Below are positions 35,791 through 50,899 of a stretch of DNA of 64,000 nt, in pieces; position 1 is the stretch's first letter; each line of letters starts with the position of its first letter. Position numbers and translations under genes: made by a program. The notes beneath the pieces are model-generated. The model was not told where the DNA came from, ran no database searches, and saw only the letters and a list, made by a program, of their open reading frames with translations. Source of the DNA: Dryas octopetala (Eukaryota > Streptophyta > Magnoliopsida > Rosales > Rosaceae). The stretch spans positions 21,080,001-21,144,000 of the forward strand of contig OY992835.1 in assembly GCA_963921425.1 (NCBI GenBank). Direction: 5' to 3'.

Positions 35791-37039
35791 CTAGCTAGTA
35801 CTAGATTGTAAGTCTATATATTATGTGTGTAAATTAATCTAAACTTAAGTTATCTGATGTATATGTTGTACTTAGCTTCAGCTAACATTTCTGCATTTGT
35901 ATATGTTTTTGTGCTTATGATACTTCATAATTTATTTTTTCCTTTTAATTATTATTTTCTGGGCTAACTGCTTCTTTGATTGTATTATGGTAATGGAGCA
36001 TATCATTATTTTTTTGGTAAACGAGCATATCATTATTAATAATAAAAGCAGAAATATTTATATATTTGGTGATGGAGGCTTGAGCAAGTCTAACTTTTAT
36101 ATATTAAGTTGGAATATTGGACTTGCATAGTTTTGGGTTTCATTTTTGTTATTGCAATTGGTGTTGATCTGTTTTGGCTTTGCTTGTTTGTTTCATATTG
36201 CTTTATATATGCAGCACTTCTATCCAGACTTAGCCGTTGTTTTTGTTTTGTATCAGATCATTAATTTCTCTGGTTTGGCTCTTTGCTATACATTTTCCTT
36301 CTTTATTATTATTATTATTATTTGCCTTCTTCTTGGCCTTAATTGTTTAGAAAATCAAGGTGTGGTTTAGTGTAATTAAGGAAACCATGTGACTCTTGTA
36401 CAGTTTTACTGTCCAGAGACAAAAAGAGCACTTCATCCCCCTAAAAAACTTTACTCTATATATATATATATATATATAGGTGGCCTTTGGAACAAGTGTG
36501 TGTGTAAGGGCTGCTCGTGGCCTGTCAGGGGGATGGGATCACAGGTTAGGTTTGATTTTGAACAGTTCGTCTGAGATGTTTGTATCTATATTTTTGCCTT
36601 CCTAGCTCCATGTAAAAATTGTAAATAGCTACCGTTTGATGAAATGAAGCTTTAATGTAATGATTTTGAATGTTGTATAACTTTTGTTAATTTGTTGGAG
36701 TGTTAGCTGCAGAAGCAGAAATAGCTTGAAAACCTTGCTCATTTCGAGCATAGCCAACAGTAATTGCATTATATATATGATTGCAAACTATGGTTTGGCA
36801 TCAAGTTAAATATTTTTCTAGCATCAGATATATTAGCACATTTTGCATACAAGTCCAATGTGGCAGTTGAGACTATGAAATCAGATTGGAATTTTGTCTT
36901 TATAGAATGTTCTGAGTGCCTAACCTGTATGCTGATAATAATGCACAGGACCTGAAAACGCTAGCATAGGTAGATTAGCTCACCTCCATTCCTACTTTCT
37001 GCACCTCATTAAATATTGTTTTATTCCCCTAACAAACTG
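35791..37039. other. 3' region of the F-box gene and spacer
   Basis: 3' UTR followed by AT-rich DNA, with a TA microsatellite at about 36457-36477. No gene recognised. Confidence 0.5.
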
Positions 37040-37600
37040 ATCTCATTCTGATTTGGTATGGCCATTATATTCCTAGAATGGGTTTTGTTTTCTGGTTGGC
37101 TGTGAGAGGATGGCTGGTCACTCTTGATAGCATACAAACCTTAGCTCCCTGTGCTGGTACTTTTTGTGTCCTTTGTAATATAATGTTTTGAGTCTCACAA
37201 ACATTTATTTTTTTGAGTGCCCTTTTCCTAATGGCACCTGTACAGTCTTAATGCAAACGTGCATATCACATTTGAGTTTGACTGATTGTAGTTTCCTTTT
37301 GTATCCTAGACATCTTGCTCCTGGTCTGGCAAGCAAATTTTAGAGGGTGTGAAATGGTTGTCTTGCAGAAACAGTTTATCATGTGTTGGATGGAACGGAA
37401 TAACAGAGTGTTCAAGCATGAATCAAAGTCTCCTCTGGCTGTTGTTGCCCTTCTTATGCCTGTTTTTGTGGTGGGGTTGTTTTCCATTTGTTTTTCTGTT
37501 GGGTGTTTGTTTTATTTATAGGTGCTGCTTTGGCTTTTGATCTTGTAGCCCGTTGCAGCTTGGTGTGGTTGTTTTCCCTTTGTTTTCTTGTTGAAACTTT
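37040..37600 (+). mobile_element. LINE fragment (reverse-transcriptase zinc-binding region)
   Basis: The plus strand reads WYGHYIPRMGFVFWLAVRG then LVTLDSIQTLAPCAGTFC at 37057-37170, the wording of the zinc-binding domain in plant LINEs. Near 37380 it reads FIMCWMERNNRVFKHESKS, the usual tail of that domain. Frames are broken. A T-rich 3' part follows. Confidence 0.7.
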
Positions 37601-37795
37601 TATTTTGTTCAATTTGGACATAATGCTACTTTTGTCAAATAATTAGAACAAATTTTAGTCATGTGCTTTGCACATGTCTTATACCCAAATCAATTAAAAT
37701 TAGATCCCCAAAACAATCTCTTTCATAACCATACATGCTTTCAGAACAAACAATTGAATTCGGCACCCATACTCATTTTCACATAAAAGCGGCTT

Positions 37796-38117
37796 ATGAT
37801 ATCGTCATTATGCAGGAAACCATGTCTCTCTTGGTAACATCAATATGTGACTGCACATTCCATATTGCCATATCAATATTTGACAGCAAACCCCCATGTT
37901 GCCATAATATAAATATATGACAGTTACCCCATGTTGCCACTCTCAGCGTACCTGAAAATCTTAGTGTTTCACAAGACCGTCACATTCCGAAGTGCAATAC
38001 TTAGCGTACGTACACTTGAATCAAACAATTTGTAACAAAGACATCGGGCTCAAGCCCAGATATGATCATGCGAGTGTGGGCTTGTTGGCCGGATTGAAAT
38101 TCTTGGTGGGTGTTCTA
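37796..38117 (-). pseudogene. PPR-protein fragment, module copy B
   Basis: Second copy of the segment at 31679-31978. The minus strand encodes QQAHTRMIISGLEPDVFVTN then CLIQVYVR. It is closer to a standard PPR repeat than copy A. F-box sequence follows directly, as in copy A, but here from further down the gene. Confidence 0.75.
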
Positions 38118-38720
38118 AGATGATCATGTTGATTGTTACTACATCTGCAAATTCTCTACTTTGACTCACAACCAAAAAACACAACCGATAGGGTTCATCT
38201 GCGATCCCTACTAGAAGGAAGAAGAGGTAGATACATAACAACAACATATCAAATTTAATGCTGCATATAGGTGCAAGGTTGTGAAAATTCATCCTCTACA
38301 TCATTGGACACGTAGTCACGTACCCAAATGTAGCGTGGAGATCTTCTCTTCGGATACTGGTGAATGGAGAGACACAATTGTATCATCCCCACTGGTGGGT
38401 TCTAAAGTTATCAGGTTCAATCGTGCCTTTGCTTATACTGGAATGCTGTATTGGTCGACTAATACTAACATTCTTCTTGGGTTGGATCCTTTCATGATCA
38501 ACAACAATAAAAGTTGTGATATTCATATTAATGATTATGAATGTCATATCATTGAATGTGATACGCCTTGGCCTGGATACGGCTCCTTTAAAGTTCATTG
38601 CCTAGGCGTGTGGAGGCGAGGGTGTTTGCGGATGTGCCACCTCCACAAGCCTACCAAGAGTCTAGTGGTTTGGGAGTTGAGTAAAGAAGAACAAGTTGCT
38701 GCTGCTGCCAATGGCAATGG
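38117..38720 (+). pseudogene. Partial copy of the 34366 F-box gene
   Basis: Matches the middle and later part of the intact F-box gene (roughly its bases 34835-35480) at high identity. It includes IHPLHHWTRSHVPKC, VEIFSSDTGEWRDTIVSS, GLDPFMINNNKSCD and LGVWRRGCLRMCHLHKPTK, and stops after ELSKEEQVAAAANGNG. The F-box, the first third and the last ~100 residues are absent. The stretch before 38281 has indels and stops; 38281-38769 remains open. Confidence 0.88.
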
Positions 38721-38769
38721 ACTAAAAAAAACCTATTCTTTTTTTGCTACAATTAATACCTATGGATAA

Positions 38770-39200
38770 CCATGCTTGTTTGGACAGGATACGCATAACC
38801 ATGCTAGTTACGTACTTTGTGTGCATTTGTGCACGCAAATGTAATGAGTTGGGTTAATAAAACTCAGAAAAAGCTAGATGAGTGGAATAAAATCCCCATT
38901 TCGAAGTGACTCCCTTTGGTTGGTTACATGATGTTTTCTTCTGATATTCATTCTGCTCGTATAGTTTTCTTTTGCCTCTTTTGAGGTTTTTAGTCTCCTT
39001 TGTTTAGAGCTTTGGGCCTTTTACTTGCTGTTTGTAGACGTTTTGGGCTTTGGTTAATTTTCTACCTCCTTTCCTGGGCTGGACTTTGTTGCTTTTGTGC
39101 CTTATTTTTTGTTTGGTAAGAGGGAATTTTGTGCCTTATTTTGGGTTTGATAAATTTTTATTTACCAAAAGTAAAATTATAAAGAATTGCATATTTATCT
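38770..39200. other. Possible LINE 3' tail and spacer
   Basis: 38.9-39.17 kb is T-rich with TTTGGGCC-type words and ends ATTTACCAAAAGTAAAA, like 3' tails of plant LINEs. No frame supports this, so the call is tentative. Confidence 0.3.
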
Positions 39201-39204
39201 CCCT

Positions 39205-40680
39205 TCCACTATGGTAAACCCATTTTTTGTGACCCAAAACCCATTTTGGGTCACAAATAGTGCTGTGACCCAATTCTCACATTTATGGTGCTGTGACCTA
39301 TTTTGGGTCACAGTGTTTTATACATATTTAAAATATGCCTAATATTGATTAAGTGATATTTAATTGATAATTTTAAATTTAAAGTATAATAAAAATGATT
39401 CTAGTGATCTTATTTTAATGAGATCTTTAAAATAAGGTCAATATTGAATATATTTAAAATAAGAAAATTTCATAAATTAGACAACATAAGCCTTACAACA
39501 TCGGGACTTCAATAACCACAAACAAGAAAAACAACACGATGATTTAAAGGAAAAACAAGTACAACATGATCACTAAAAGAAAAAACAAGAACAATACGAT
39601 GATTTAAAGAAAAAACAACAACAACAACTGCATTCGACATGACAGAAAATGAATCGAACTTCTTATTCACATATAATAATTATACAAATATATAAATATG
39701 CTTGATAATTGGATAAAACAAAAAATAATCATGCAAATATATAAATGCATAAAAACTTACCACATTGGCATCATTTGCACCGCTTGCACGCATTCGCTCG
39801 GCCTCCAATAAGCAAGCATAAAATTTGTTGCAATCACGCGCAATATCTTTGAATCGTGCTTTAACACCGCCAACCTTACGAATTGTTTCACCCCCCATGT
39901 TACGCTTGAAAATTTGATAAATTTGTTCCCAAAGCATGACGGCTCTATTTTGGGCACCAAGACAACCGTCGGGAGACCTCTCTAGGTATGCCATCACTAG
40001 GGCTTCATCTTCAGCTACCACCCAAGCACTTCCTCTTGGAGCCATGACAAAGAAAAAAAAAATTTGTGTAAATTTGGTAAACAAAGGTTGTAATTTGTGA
40101 TGAAACCATATGAGTGTTGTGTGATATATATAGACCCATTTGAAAATATAGCTGTTGGAGGGTTTGGGGAATTTTTTAAAATTTTTTAAATGATTTATTA
40201 AATATTTGTTAAAAAAAAAAAGGATTTGGCCGATCTGGACCGTTGATTATCAACGGTCCATTCATCTCAGCCTTTGATTCATTTTCCGGCCCATCTAAAA
40301 AAAAAAAAAAATGAACAAACCACAGCAGCCGTTGATCACCAACGGTCATCTCATCTGGACCGTTGGTGACCAGCCCAGCACGCCACGCGTCAACAGCCAA
40401 GCAAGCCAGGCGTTGCAACGGTCATCTCCAGCCTTCAGCCGACAATTGCGTCAGCAGCAACAGGCGCGGGGCCCACCTAGCTTTTTGCCCATCTTTTGCT
40501 TCTCTCTCTTCACGTGGGTGGCTTTGCTGATTTTGGGTCACACACAAAATGGCTCACACTGAAACCCTCTTTTGGGTTACACCCTCTTTTGGGTCACATT
40601 TTCCGGCCCATAGTGTTAAGGTGTGACCCATTTGTGACCCAAAATGAGTTTTGGGTCACACTTTCCGGCTGCATAGTAGT
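39205..40680. mobile_element. DNA transposon remnant with GTGACCC subterminal repeats
   Basis: Both ends carry arrays of GTGACCC/GGGTCAC (nine exact copies: four within about 39229-39311 and five within about 40537-40660). Terminal inverted similarity reads CCACTATGG on the left and CTACTATGC on the right, then GTGACCCAAAACCCATTTTG. Inside is a minus-strand Myb/SANT-like ORF. Subterminal repeat arrays and a near-CACTA end suggest En/Spm, while the ORF resembles ORF1 of PIF/Harbinger elements. I could not find a convincing target-site duplication, so the superfamily is open. A perfect 23-bp palindrome (40237-40259) lies inside. Confidence 0.65.
39761..40045 (-). pseudogene. Myb/SANT-like transposon ORF, first exon only
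   Basis: Starts MAPRGSAWVVAEDEALVMAY and runs 95 codons through a trihelix/Myb-like domain (MLWEQIYQIFKRNMGG, GGVKARFKDIARDCNKFYAC) to GANDANV and a GT donor at 39760. It resembles the plant proteins often labelled glutathione S-transferase T3-like or NAM-associated, which are largely PIF/Harbinger ORF1 derivatives. No downstream exon was found before the element ends, so it is truncated. Confidence 0.6.
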
Positions 40681-41632
40681 AGGCCTTATATTGTTAGAAA
40701 AAAGTTTTTGCGTGTCTGGATGGGAATTAAAATTTTTGAACTTTGATTTCTGATGGACTTTGGATTAGACAGATGCATACATGTGCATTGATCACGTGCA
40801 CATGTATAAATATATATACAAGATCAAGTTTAATGTGAGTGAATTAAGAGGATGCTATTAATGTGAAACATAACTAAGATCCAGTTTAACCAAATATTTT
40901 TAATCAAGTGCAAACTTCCGAGGCATTCTTGTCGTTGAAGATTCAAAGTCTCATTTCCACGTACATCACCATAAATCATAATCAAATTGATACTACATTA
41001 AAATATGAACTATAAATTATAAATTAGATTTATATATGTATGCAAATTAACCACAACGTCCTTTTGTTCACAGCTAAGGACTAAAAGATATAATATATGT
41101 GCAACACAAAGACACGTATAACTGAGAATTGAAGGCAAAAGTCAAAGTGAATAAACAACATGGTCGATCTCTCCACTCTCCAGCTAACCTCGGGCGCAAT
41201 ATAAGGCGCATAGAGGTGAGCTTTCAGCTTTGCCTCCGACATGGTTTACCAAACAATTAGTAATTAAGTTGGTATAATTAATATTGTAATTAACAAAGCT
41301 ATTAATTAATATATTATCAATGGTTTATCCCACCCAAAACACCAAGATGTCTAGCTCAAAACCAGTCGATATTGGAATACAAGGGTCCACTTATCAAGCC
41401 TCATGAAGAAATGAAGATGAGCATCATATAATATAGAAATATAGAATGCTAGCTGCACATTACGGCTCCACCTGGTACGCCTGCCTCAATTTTTTCAAGT
41501 CAAATGGCTTTTCACTCCCCAAGGATGACCAAGTATATAAGATTAATCTAAATTAAGATTAATGTTAAATTGTTAGATTAAAATCTGAACCGTACCTATG
41601 TCAAAACGTAATATGTATATATATATATATAA

Positions 41633-42027
41633 GAATGCTTTAAAACTAACTGCTTAGTAAGTTAATACAAAGCTAACCACCCTGTTAAGCCCACCGCACA
41701 ATTTAATCTTAAAATCTAAACCGTCTATTTTTTAAGCCATATTTCAAAGATTATCCTTGTAAAAACTCTTCAAAATCGAAAGTTATTTAGTCATTTGATT
41801 ATAAAAATATTTATTTATATGCTTTTATTGAAAACACTGATCGTCTATTTATTTGATCTCAATTAGATGACTAAATGATTTCCGATTTAGTTGAATTTTT
41901 GCAATGATGATCTTTGAAGTATGACCTAAATAATTGACGGTTCGGATTATGAGATTAATTATGTGGTAGTCCCAAAAGCATGGTTAGCTTCGTATTAATT
42001 TGCTAACCAATTAGTTTTAGAGCACTC
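41633..42027. mobile_element. 395-bp MITE
   Basis: Ends read GAATGCTTTAAAACTAACTG and, inverted, GAGTGCTCTAAAACTAATTG. Inverted similarity continues through AATACAAAGCTAACCA and the shared AAAGATYATCCTTGTAAAAA-like core to the middle. It sits in TA repeats, so the target-site copy cannot be delimited. Confidence 0.75.
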
Positions 42028-42369
42028 ATATATATATATATTTGTGTGTTACTAAACTTTTTTACAAGAGAATATTTTCACCCAAATTGGCCAAAAGTGA
42101 TATTTAACACGCATAATGCACCACGTGAATGTTTTATATATGATTAGAGATTTTTTTTTTTTTCGCAATACACCTTGACATAAAATATTTATGTTGTTAG
42201 TTTGAAATTGGATAATTGGTTATATATATTGACTATTGACTTTTGATTAAATATGTGGCAGTACTCTACCAAATACTAACCATTAATTAGTACTATAATT
42301 TAAAAAAAAAAATATATATATATATATACATAAATGATCATCTGCTCACCATAGAGTGAAGAATTCTCC

Positions 42370-42665
42370 GCTCACCTAACCACCTGCTCATCACCGAGAG
42401 GAGAATTCAATAATCGGGATGATATATTTTTTAGGTTCATTCTTAATGATTGTCCTTGTAAAAAATCAGCTAAATCGATAATTGTTTGGTTCTCCAAACT
42501 TTGCAGACAAATACAATTCGTCAGATAAAGTTGAAATGATGTTGACAGTAATACACTGGCTAAACAGTTTCTGATTGGCTGATTTTTTGCAAGGGTGATC
42601 TTTAAATGATGCTCTAAAATATGAATGGTTCCGATCATTGAAACTAAATTAAAAAAGGGCCGGGC
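42370..42665. mobile_element. MITE of the same core family, eroded
   Basis: Contains ATTGTCCTTGTAAAAAATCAG and, inverted, GATCACCCTTGCAAAAAATC around a central region, with the TATTTTTTAGG-type word outside. The ends are uncertain. Confidence 0.5.
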
Positions 42666-43059
42666 AAAATAATTGCGTCTTTAATTTAGTTAAATGGTTG
42701 TTGGTTTTCAATAATATGGATAACTACTCAGCGTTTATAATTTTATAAGGAGCAAAAAATAAAACTAAATATTATTTTAAATGTAATAATCCTCAAGAAC
42801 ATGCCTCACAAACAAACAACAGTAGCTAATTATCTAAAAAGCAAAAGTGAGAATGCCAAAGTTTGTTTTCTCATATTTTTTTCTTTTGAGTGCTCCTGTT
42901 TTGATCATGATTCATGATCATAGAAATCAGATCTCAGAGGAATATTGGACTACTTTACAAGCAATGCGTGATCTATATATCTGTGCGTGAAGAACTATAC
43001 TAAAGATTAAAACATATGAAAAATCTCGTTTCCTTAAGGGATTCTTCAAAAAAAATTTA

Positions 43060-43390
43060 TTTAACAGAATTTTTATGGGGCTAATTTTATATTATATTTT
43101 AACAATTTGAGTTGTCTATCATTTAGGTTATTATTCAAAAATTATATCAACAAAAAAATTAGACAATTCAAAAACTAATTAAGATATCTAATTTTGATTA
43201 AATTAATAGATGAATATAATATTATCAAAAAATACTTAAAAAGATGAGCATTTAATCAAACGGTTAAATGATTTTAATTTATCTTATTTTTTGTAAAAAT
43301 AATTTTTTAATAAAGACTTAAAAATAGATAATTTTGATCATCAAATTATAATGTGAAGTAATTAAGTTGCTCAACAGATCTATTATTTAC
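43060..43390. mobile_element. MITE of the same core family, eroded
   Basis: Left TTGAGTTGTCTATCATTTAGG and inverted right ATTTGATGATCAAAATTATC belong to the same pattern. The interior has inverted AT-rich arms. The ends are uncertain. Confidence 0.45.
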
Positions 43391-46588
<3,198 letters not shown>

Positions 46589-48951
46589 TTAGAAATTGCC
46601 ATCTTTCTCTCCACCTTCGCCGCCACTACCACCGCCATATCCGCCACCACCACTACCACTGCCGTATCCTCCACCACCTCCGCCATTACCACCTCCGTAT
46701 CTGCCACTACCACCGCCTTTACCACCTCCGCCATATCCGCCACTAGCTCCACCTTTACCACCTTTACCACCTCCTTGTCCGCCTCCACCTTTACCACCTT
46801 GTCCTCCTTGTTCGCCACTACCACCTTGTCCACCTTTACCACCTCCATGTCCACCACTACCACCACCTTGTCCTCCACTACCACCGCCGTATCCACCACT
46901 ACCACTGCCTTGTTCGCCTTCACCTTTACCACCTCCATGTCCGCCACTACCGCCTTGTCCACCACTACCACCTTGTCCACCTTGTCCAACTTTACCACTT
47001 CCATGTCCACCACCTCGTCCACCACTACCACCGCCGTATCCACCACTACCACCACCTTTACCACCTCCATGTCCACCACTACCACCACCTTGTCCTCCAC
47101 TACCACCGCCGTATCCACCACTACCACCGCCTTGTCCGCCACTACCACCTTGTCCACCTTTACCACCTCTATGTCCACCACTACCGCCTTGTCCGCCACT
47201 ACCACCTTGTCCACCTTTACCACCTCCATGTCCACCACTACCACCACCTTGTCCTCCACTACCACCGCCGTATCCACCACTACCACCGCCTTGTTCGCCT
47301 TCACCTTTACCACCGCTATGTCCGCCACTACCGCCTTGTCCACCACTACCACCTTGTCCACCTTTACCACTTCCATGTCCACCACCTTGTCCTCCACTAC
47401 CACCGCCGTATCCACCACTACCACCGCCTTGTCCGCCTCCACCTTTACCACCTCCATGTCCACCACTACCGCCTTGTCCGCCACTACCACCTTGTCCACC
47501 TTTACCACCTCCATGTCCACCACTACCACCGCCGTATCCACCACTACCACCGCCTTGTTCACCTTCACCTTTACCACCTCCATGTCCACCGCTACCGCCT
47601 TGTCCACCACTACCACCTTGTCCGCCTTTACCACTTCCATGTCCACCACCTTGTCCTCCACTACCACTGCCGTATCCACCACTACCACCGCCTTGTCCGC
47701 CACTACCACCTTGTCCACCTTTACCACCTCCATGTCCACCACTACCGCCTTGTCCGCCACTACCACCTTGTCCACCTTTACCACCTCCATGTCCACCACT
47801 ACCACCGCCGTATCCACCACTACCACCGCCTTGTTCACCTTCACCTTTACCACCTCCATGTCCACCGCTACCGCCTTGTCCACCACTACCACCTTGTCCG
47901 CCTTTACCACTTCCATGTCCACCACCTTGTCCTCCACTACCACTGCCGTATCCACCACTACCACCGCCTTGTCCGCCACTACCACCTTGTCCACCTTTAC
48001 CACCTCCATGTCCACCACTACCGCCTTGTCCGCCACTACCACCTTGTCCACCTTTACCACCTCCATGTCCACCACTACCACCACCTTGTCCTCCACTACC
48101 ACCGCTGTATCCACCACTCTCACCGCCTTGTCCGCCTCCACCTTTACCACCTCCATGTCCGCCACTACCACCGCCGTATCCTCCACTTCCTACGCCTTGA
48201 CCACCTCCATAACCACCACTACTGGCACCGCCACCTCCTTCTCCATGGTGGGCACCGCCATGACCACCGCCATGGTGATTGTCATGACTGTATATGTCAC
48301 CTACTGCTGCGTCCTCTGCACAAATGAGATTGCAAAGTGCAATGTAAGAGCTTGTTTCAGGAGAAGGGAATGCTAGCTAGAGATGCTATATCTCTATCCA
48401 TAAAAAAGATAGTATATATATGTGTGTTGTGTATATAATAAATTACTAATACTTACGAGTTTCTGGCAGCAGCTTGGCCTGAGTTCCAACAGTAACATGA
48501 GGCTCGCCTGCGTAGCCACGACACCAGCTACCGCGTCGACCAAGGGCGTCATAGTGAATGCAGTCGTCTACTTGCTTATTCGTTCTCTCTGCTTCATCCA
48601 CTGCATGCAAATACAGTGAGTATTCCATTCAAACATACATTTAGAGAAACTTACGCATACAAACAATTTACACATGCAAACCGTTACAATAATAATGTCA
48701 AGCTCCCCCATAAAAAAATAGAAATAGAAAATTAATTGATTAATGCATGTGCCTTTACCACCGTGCAATAATCAAAGATTTTAAAATTTTGTAACATGCA
48801 CATTTTTAGTACCCCGAAATTAGAAACGAATAGGAACAATAATTAAATTAATGGAAGGTTTAGAGAAACCTTGATTGTCAGCTGCCACTAAGGAAATGAT
48901 GAGAACAAGTGCGAGCAGGAGACGCAGGAAAATATGGGACTTGAAATTCAT
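46589..48951 (-). CDS. Large secreted glycine-rich protein
   Basis: Three exons on the minus strand (48951-48870, 48600-48457, 48315-46589) join in frame to 650 aa. Exon 1 encodes a signal peptide (MNFKSHIFLRLLLALVLIIS) ending near VAA-DNQ. Exon 2 encodes a short spacer with two Cys (DDCIHYDALGRRGSWCRGYA). Exon 3 encodes QDAAVGDIYSHDNHHGGG and then about 540 residues built of GGQGG, GGHGGGK and GGYGGGS blocks, closing GGEGGEKDGNF. I checked the antisense codons for TTA, CTA and TCA and saw none, so the frame is open throughout. Such proteins are usually exported to the cell wall; role unknown. A TATA-like box lies about 125 bp upstream. The repeats form a minisatellite with several near-identical blocks, so length may vary between alleles. 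Two similar genes follow at 51.9 and 56.0 kb. Confidence 0.85.
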
Positions 48952-50899
48952 TTTCCTCACCAACATAGTACCACCGCTCATACGACACACAGAAAGAGAA
49001 ATATTATTTGATCAGCTAGCTACGAGTAGTAGTAGTAGTAGTAATAGTGTGGGGAGTGAGGCTTTCCTTGGCCTTATTTATAGTGAAGGAGGGGTTAGTA
49101 AAATACAAAAATGACATTAAATTTGGGGTACTTAATCGCTTAGGAGTTAGGACAGAGATCTAAACTCTGGACCACTGACTTGGCTGTAGAACAAACTGGC
49201 ACATAACCTGTGTGCATGTGCATACCATATCCCATGTACTGAAAAACTGTAGACAAAGACGTGTGTACAAGTTGTGCTCAGCAACAGGGTCAGATTGCTG
49301 GCATCTGGCCAGAACTGCATGAGCTTTATTAAACCCAATTCCTGCTCTATCCTTAGGATGAATCTGACAGGGGTTTCAGTCCTTGGGATGAATATATATA
49401 GTTTTTATTATCATCTGCTAACGATCAGGTGCATGGTTAATTTCACAATATTTAATGAAAGGAGAGCTAGCTGGTTATATATGATGGTGCTGAGTCATAT
49501 ATATACTCATAGATATATAGCTAGCTACGAGTTAATTTTTGACAGCTAGCTAGCTATAGCTACGTACCTCCAGAGAAGTCCTCATCACATTGAACTAATT
49601 AGTTAAACAAAAATTTGTAATTGATCTAATTAATTAAGTCTCAATTTAAATTAACAACTTGAATCGATCATCATGTATTGGGCTATAGCTGTTCTTAAAA
49701 CTACACTTGATATAGAGACATGGGGAAGGGAAAGGTGTCTGCTTAATTAGCCTAGCTTTTGCATATGCAAACTGGTCCAATTCGTGGTGATGGAGAGGGA
49801 TTTAATCCCAAGTCCTTAATTCGCACATCTTATATATATATTTGTTAATCAGAAAGGAATATGTGTGGGGCTTGCAAACTCTAGTGGCTGGTTAAGAACA
49901 TTTACCGGCCCCTAAACTTAATTGAGGTCTAGTTTGAATATATGTCATCTCCCAATATGGTTTATGATCGAAAAACAAAACACAGAAATGGACATTAGTT
50001 TAAAAGCTAGATAAATAGGAGAAATGGGAGAAAGTTGGGCATCCTAGATAGATAGTCATAACTATCTGAACGAATTTAAAAACTAAAAACTAAAATCCAT
50101 TTAAAATTGTAAGTTTACGTTTACTTTAGTTTTTTTTTTTTTTTTGAATCACTCTCTCTGATCTCTGCCATGTCTCTCCTTCTTGTCTTTCTCACCCACA
50201 GTTTTCATCAATGTTACATTTCTGAGTCTTGATACCAATTGTTTTTGCGATAATATTAATGCTTCACAAATTCAAGACATGTGATAATTGGTTATTGAAA
50301 TTTATGATAAATGGAGTATATTACTGTTTTTACATTGAGCAGTCTGTTTATTAAGGTTTGGGCCCTTTGGGCCTTTGGCTGGTTACATGTTCTCGGACTC
50401 AGTCCGTAAGTAACACATTTTGGGCTTTGGTTGGGAAGTGGCCATATAAGACAAACCAGGCCGAGCCCAAGCTATACATGTTTTGAACCTTTTTTTTTTC
50501 TAGCTGGCTATTTTCTTTCTTTCTTTTTTTCTTTTTCTTGGGACTCATGAATTGGAAAGACCTTAGTTATGGATTTTATAACTATGAGCATAACTAAATT
50601 TTAAAGCAAAATTTAGAACAGTGTATAAATATATGCTTCATATATAACATAATGCATCATGCATGTACAAACTACAAAGTGTAGATACTAGGGTCAAATT
50701 CAGGTGACTTAACCCTATGTCATGCACTCATGCATGCATGCAGCAGCTTATTCATATTTTTCTCCTATACTCTTTAGTCTCTACCACAGTACACTTTGAA
50801 CCAATTATTTATTTGGCCAAAAAATAAAAGAAACTATTATTTATGTTCATAGTTTTCATAGCTGTGGTCCAGCTTCGAGACCTAGGGCATATTATGGCC
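48952..50899. other. Spacer between glycine-rich genes
   Basis: Promoter of the first gene and presumed 3' flank of the second; otherwise AT-rich with no recognised gene. An AGT triplet run lies at about 49024-49045. Confidence 0.5.
49074..49083 (-). promoter_or_regulatory. TATA box of the large glycine-rich gene
   Basis: Minus strand reads CTATAAATAA, about 125 bp upstream of the ATG at 48951. Confidence 0.6.

Noticed and set aside
46600-48200. CRISPR-like array
   Set aside because: The repeats are tandem coding units without spacers in a plant nuclear gene.
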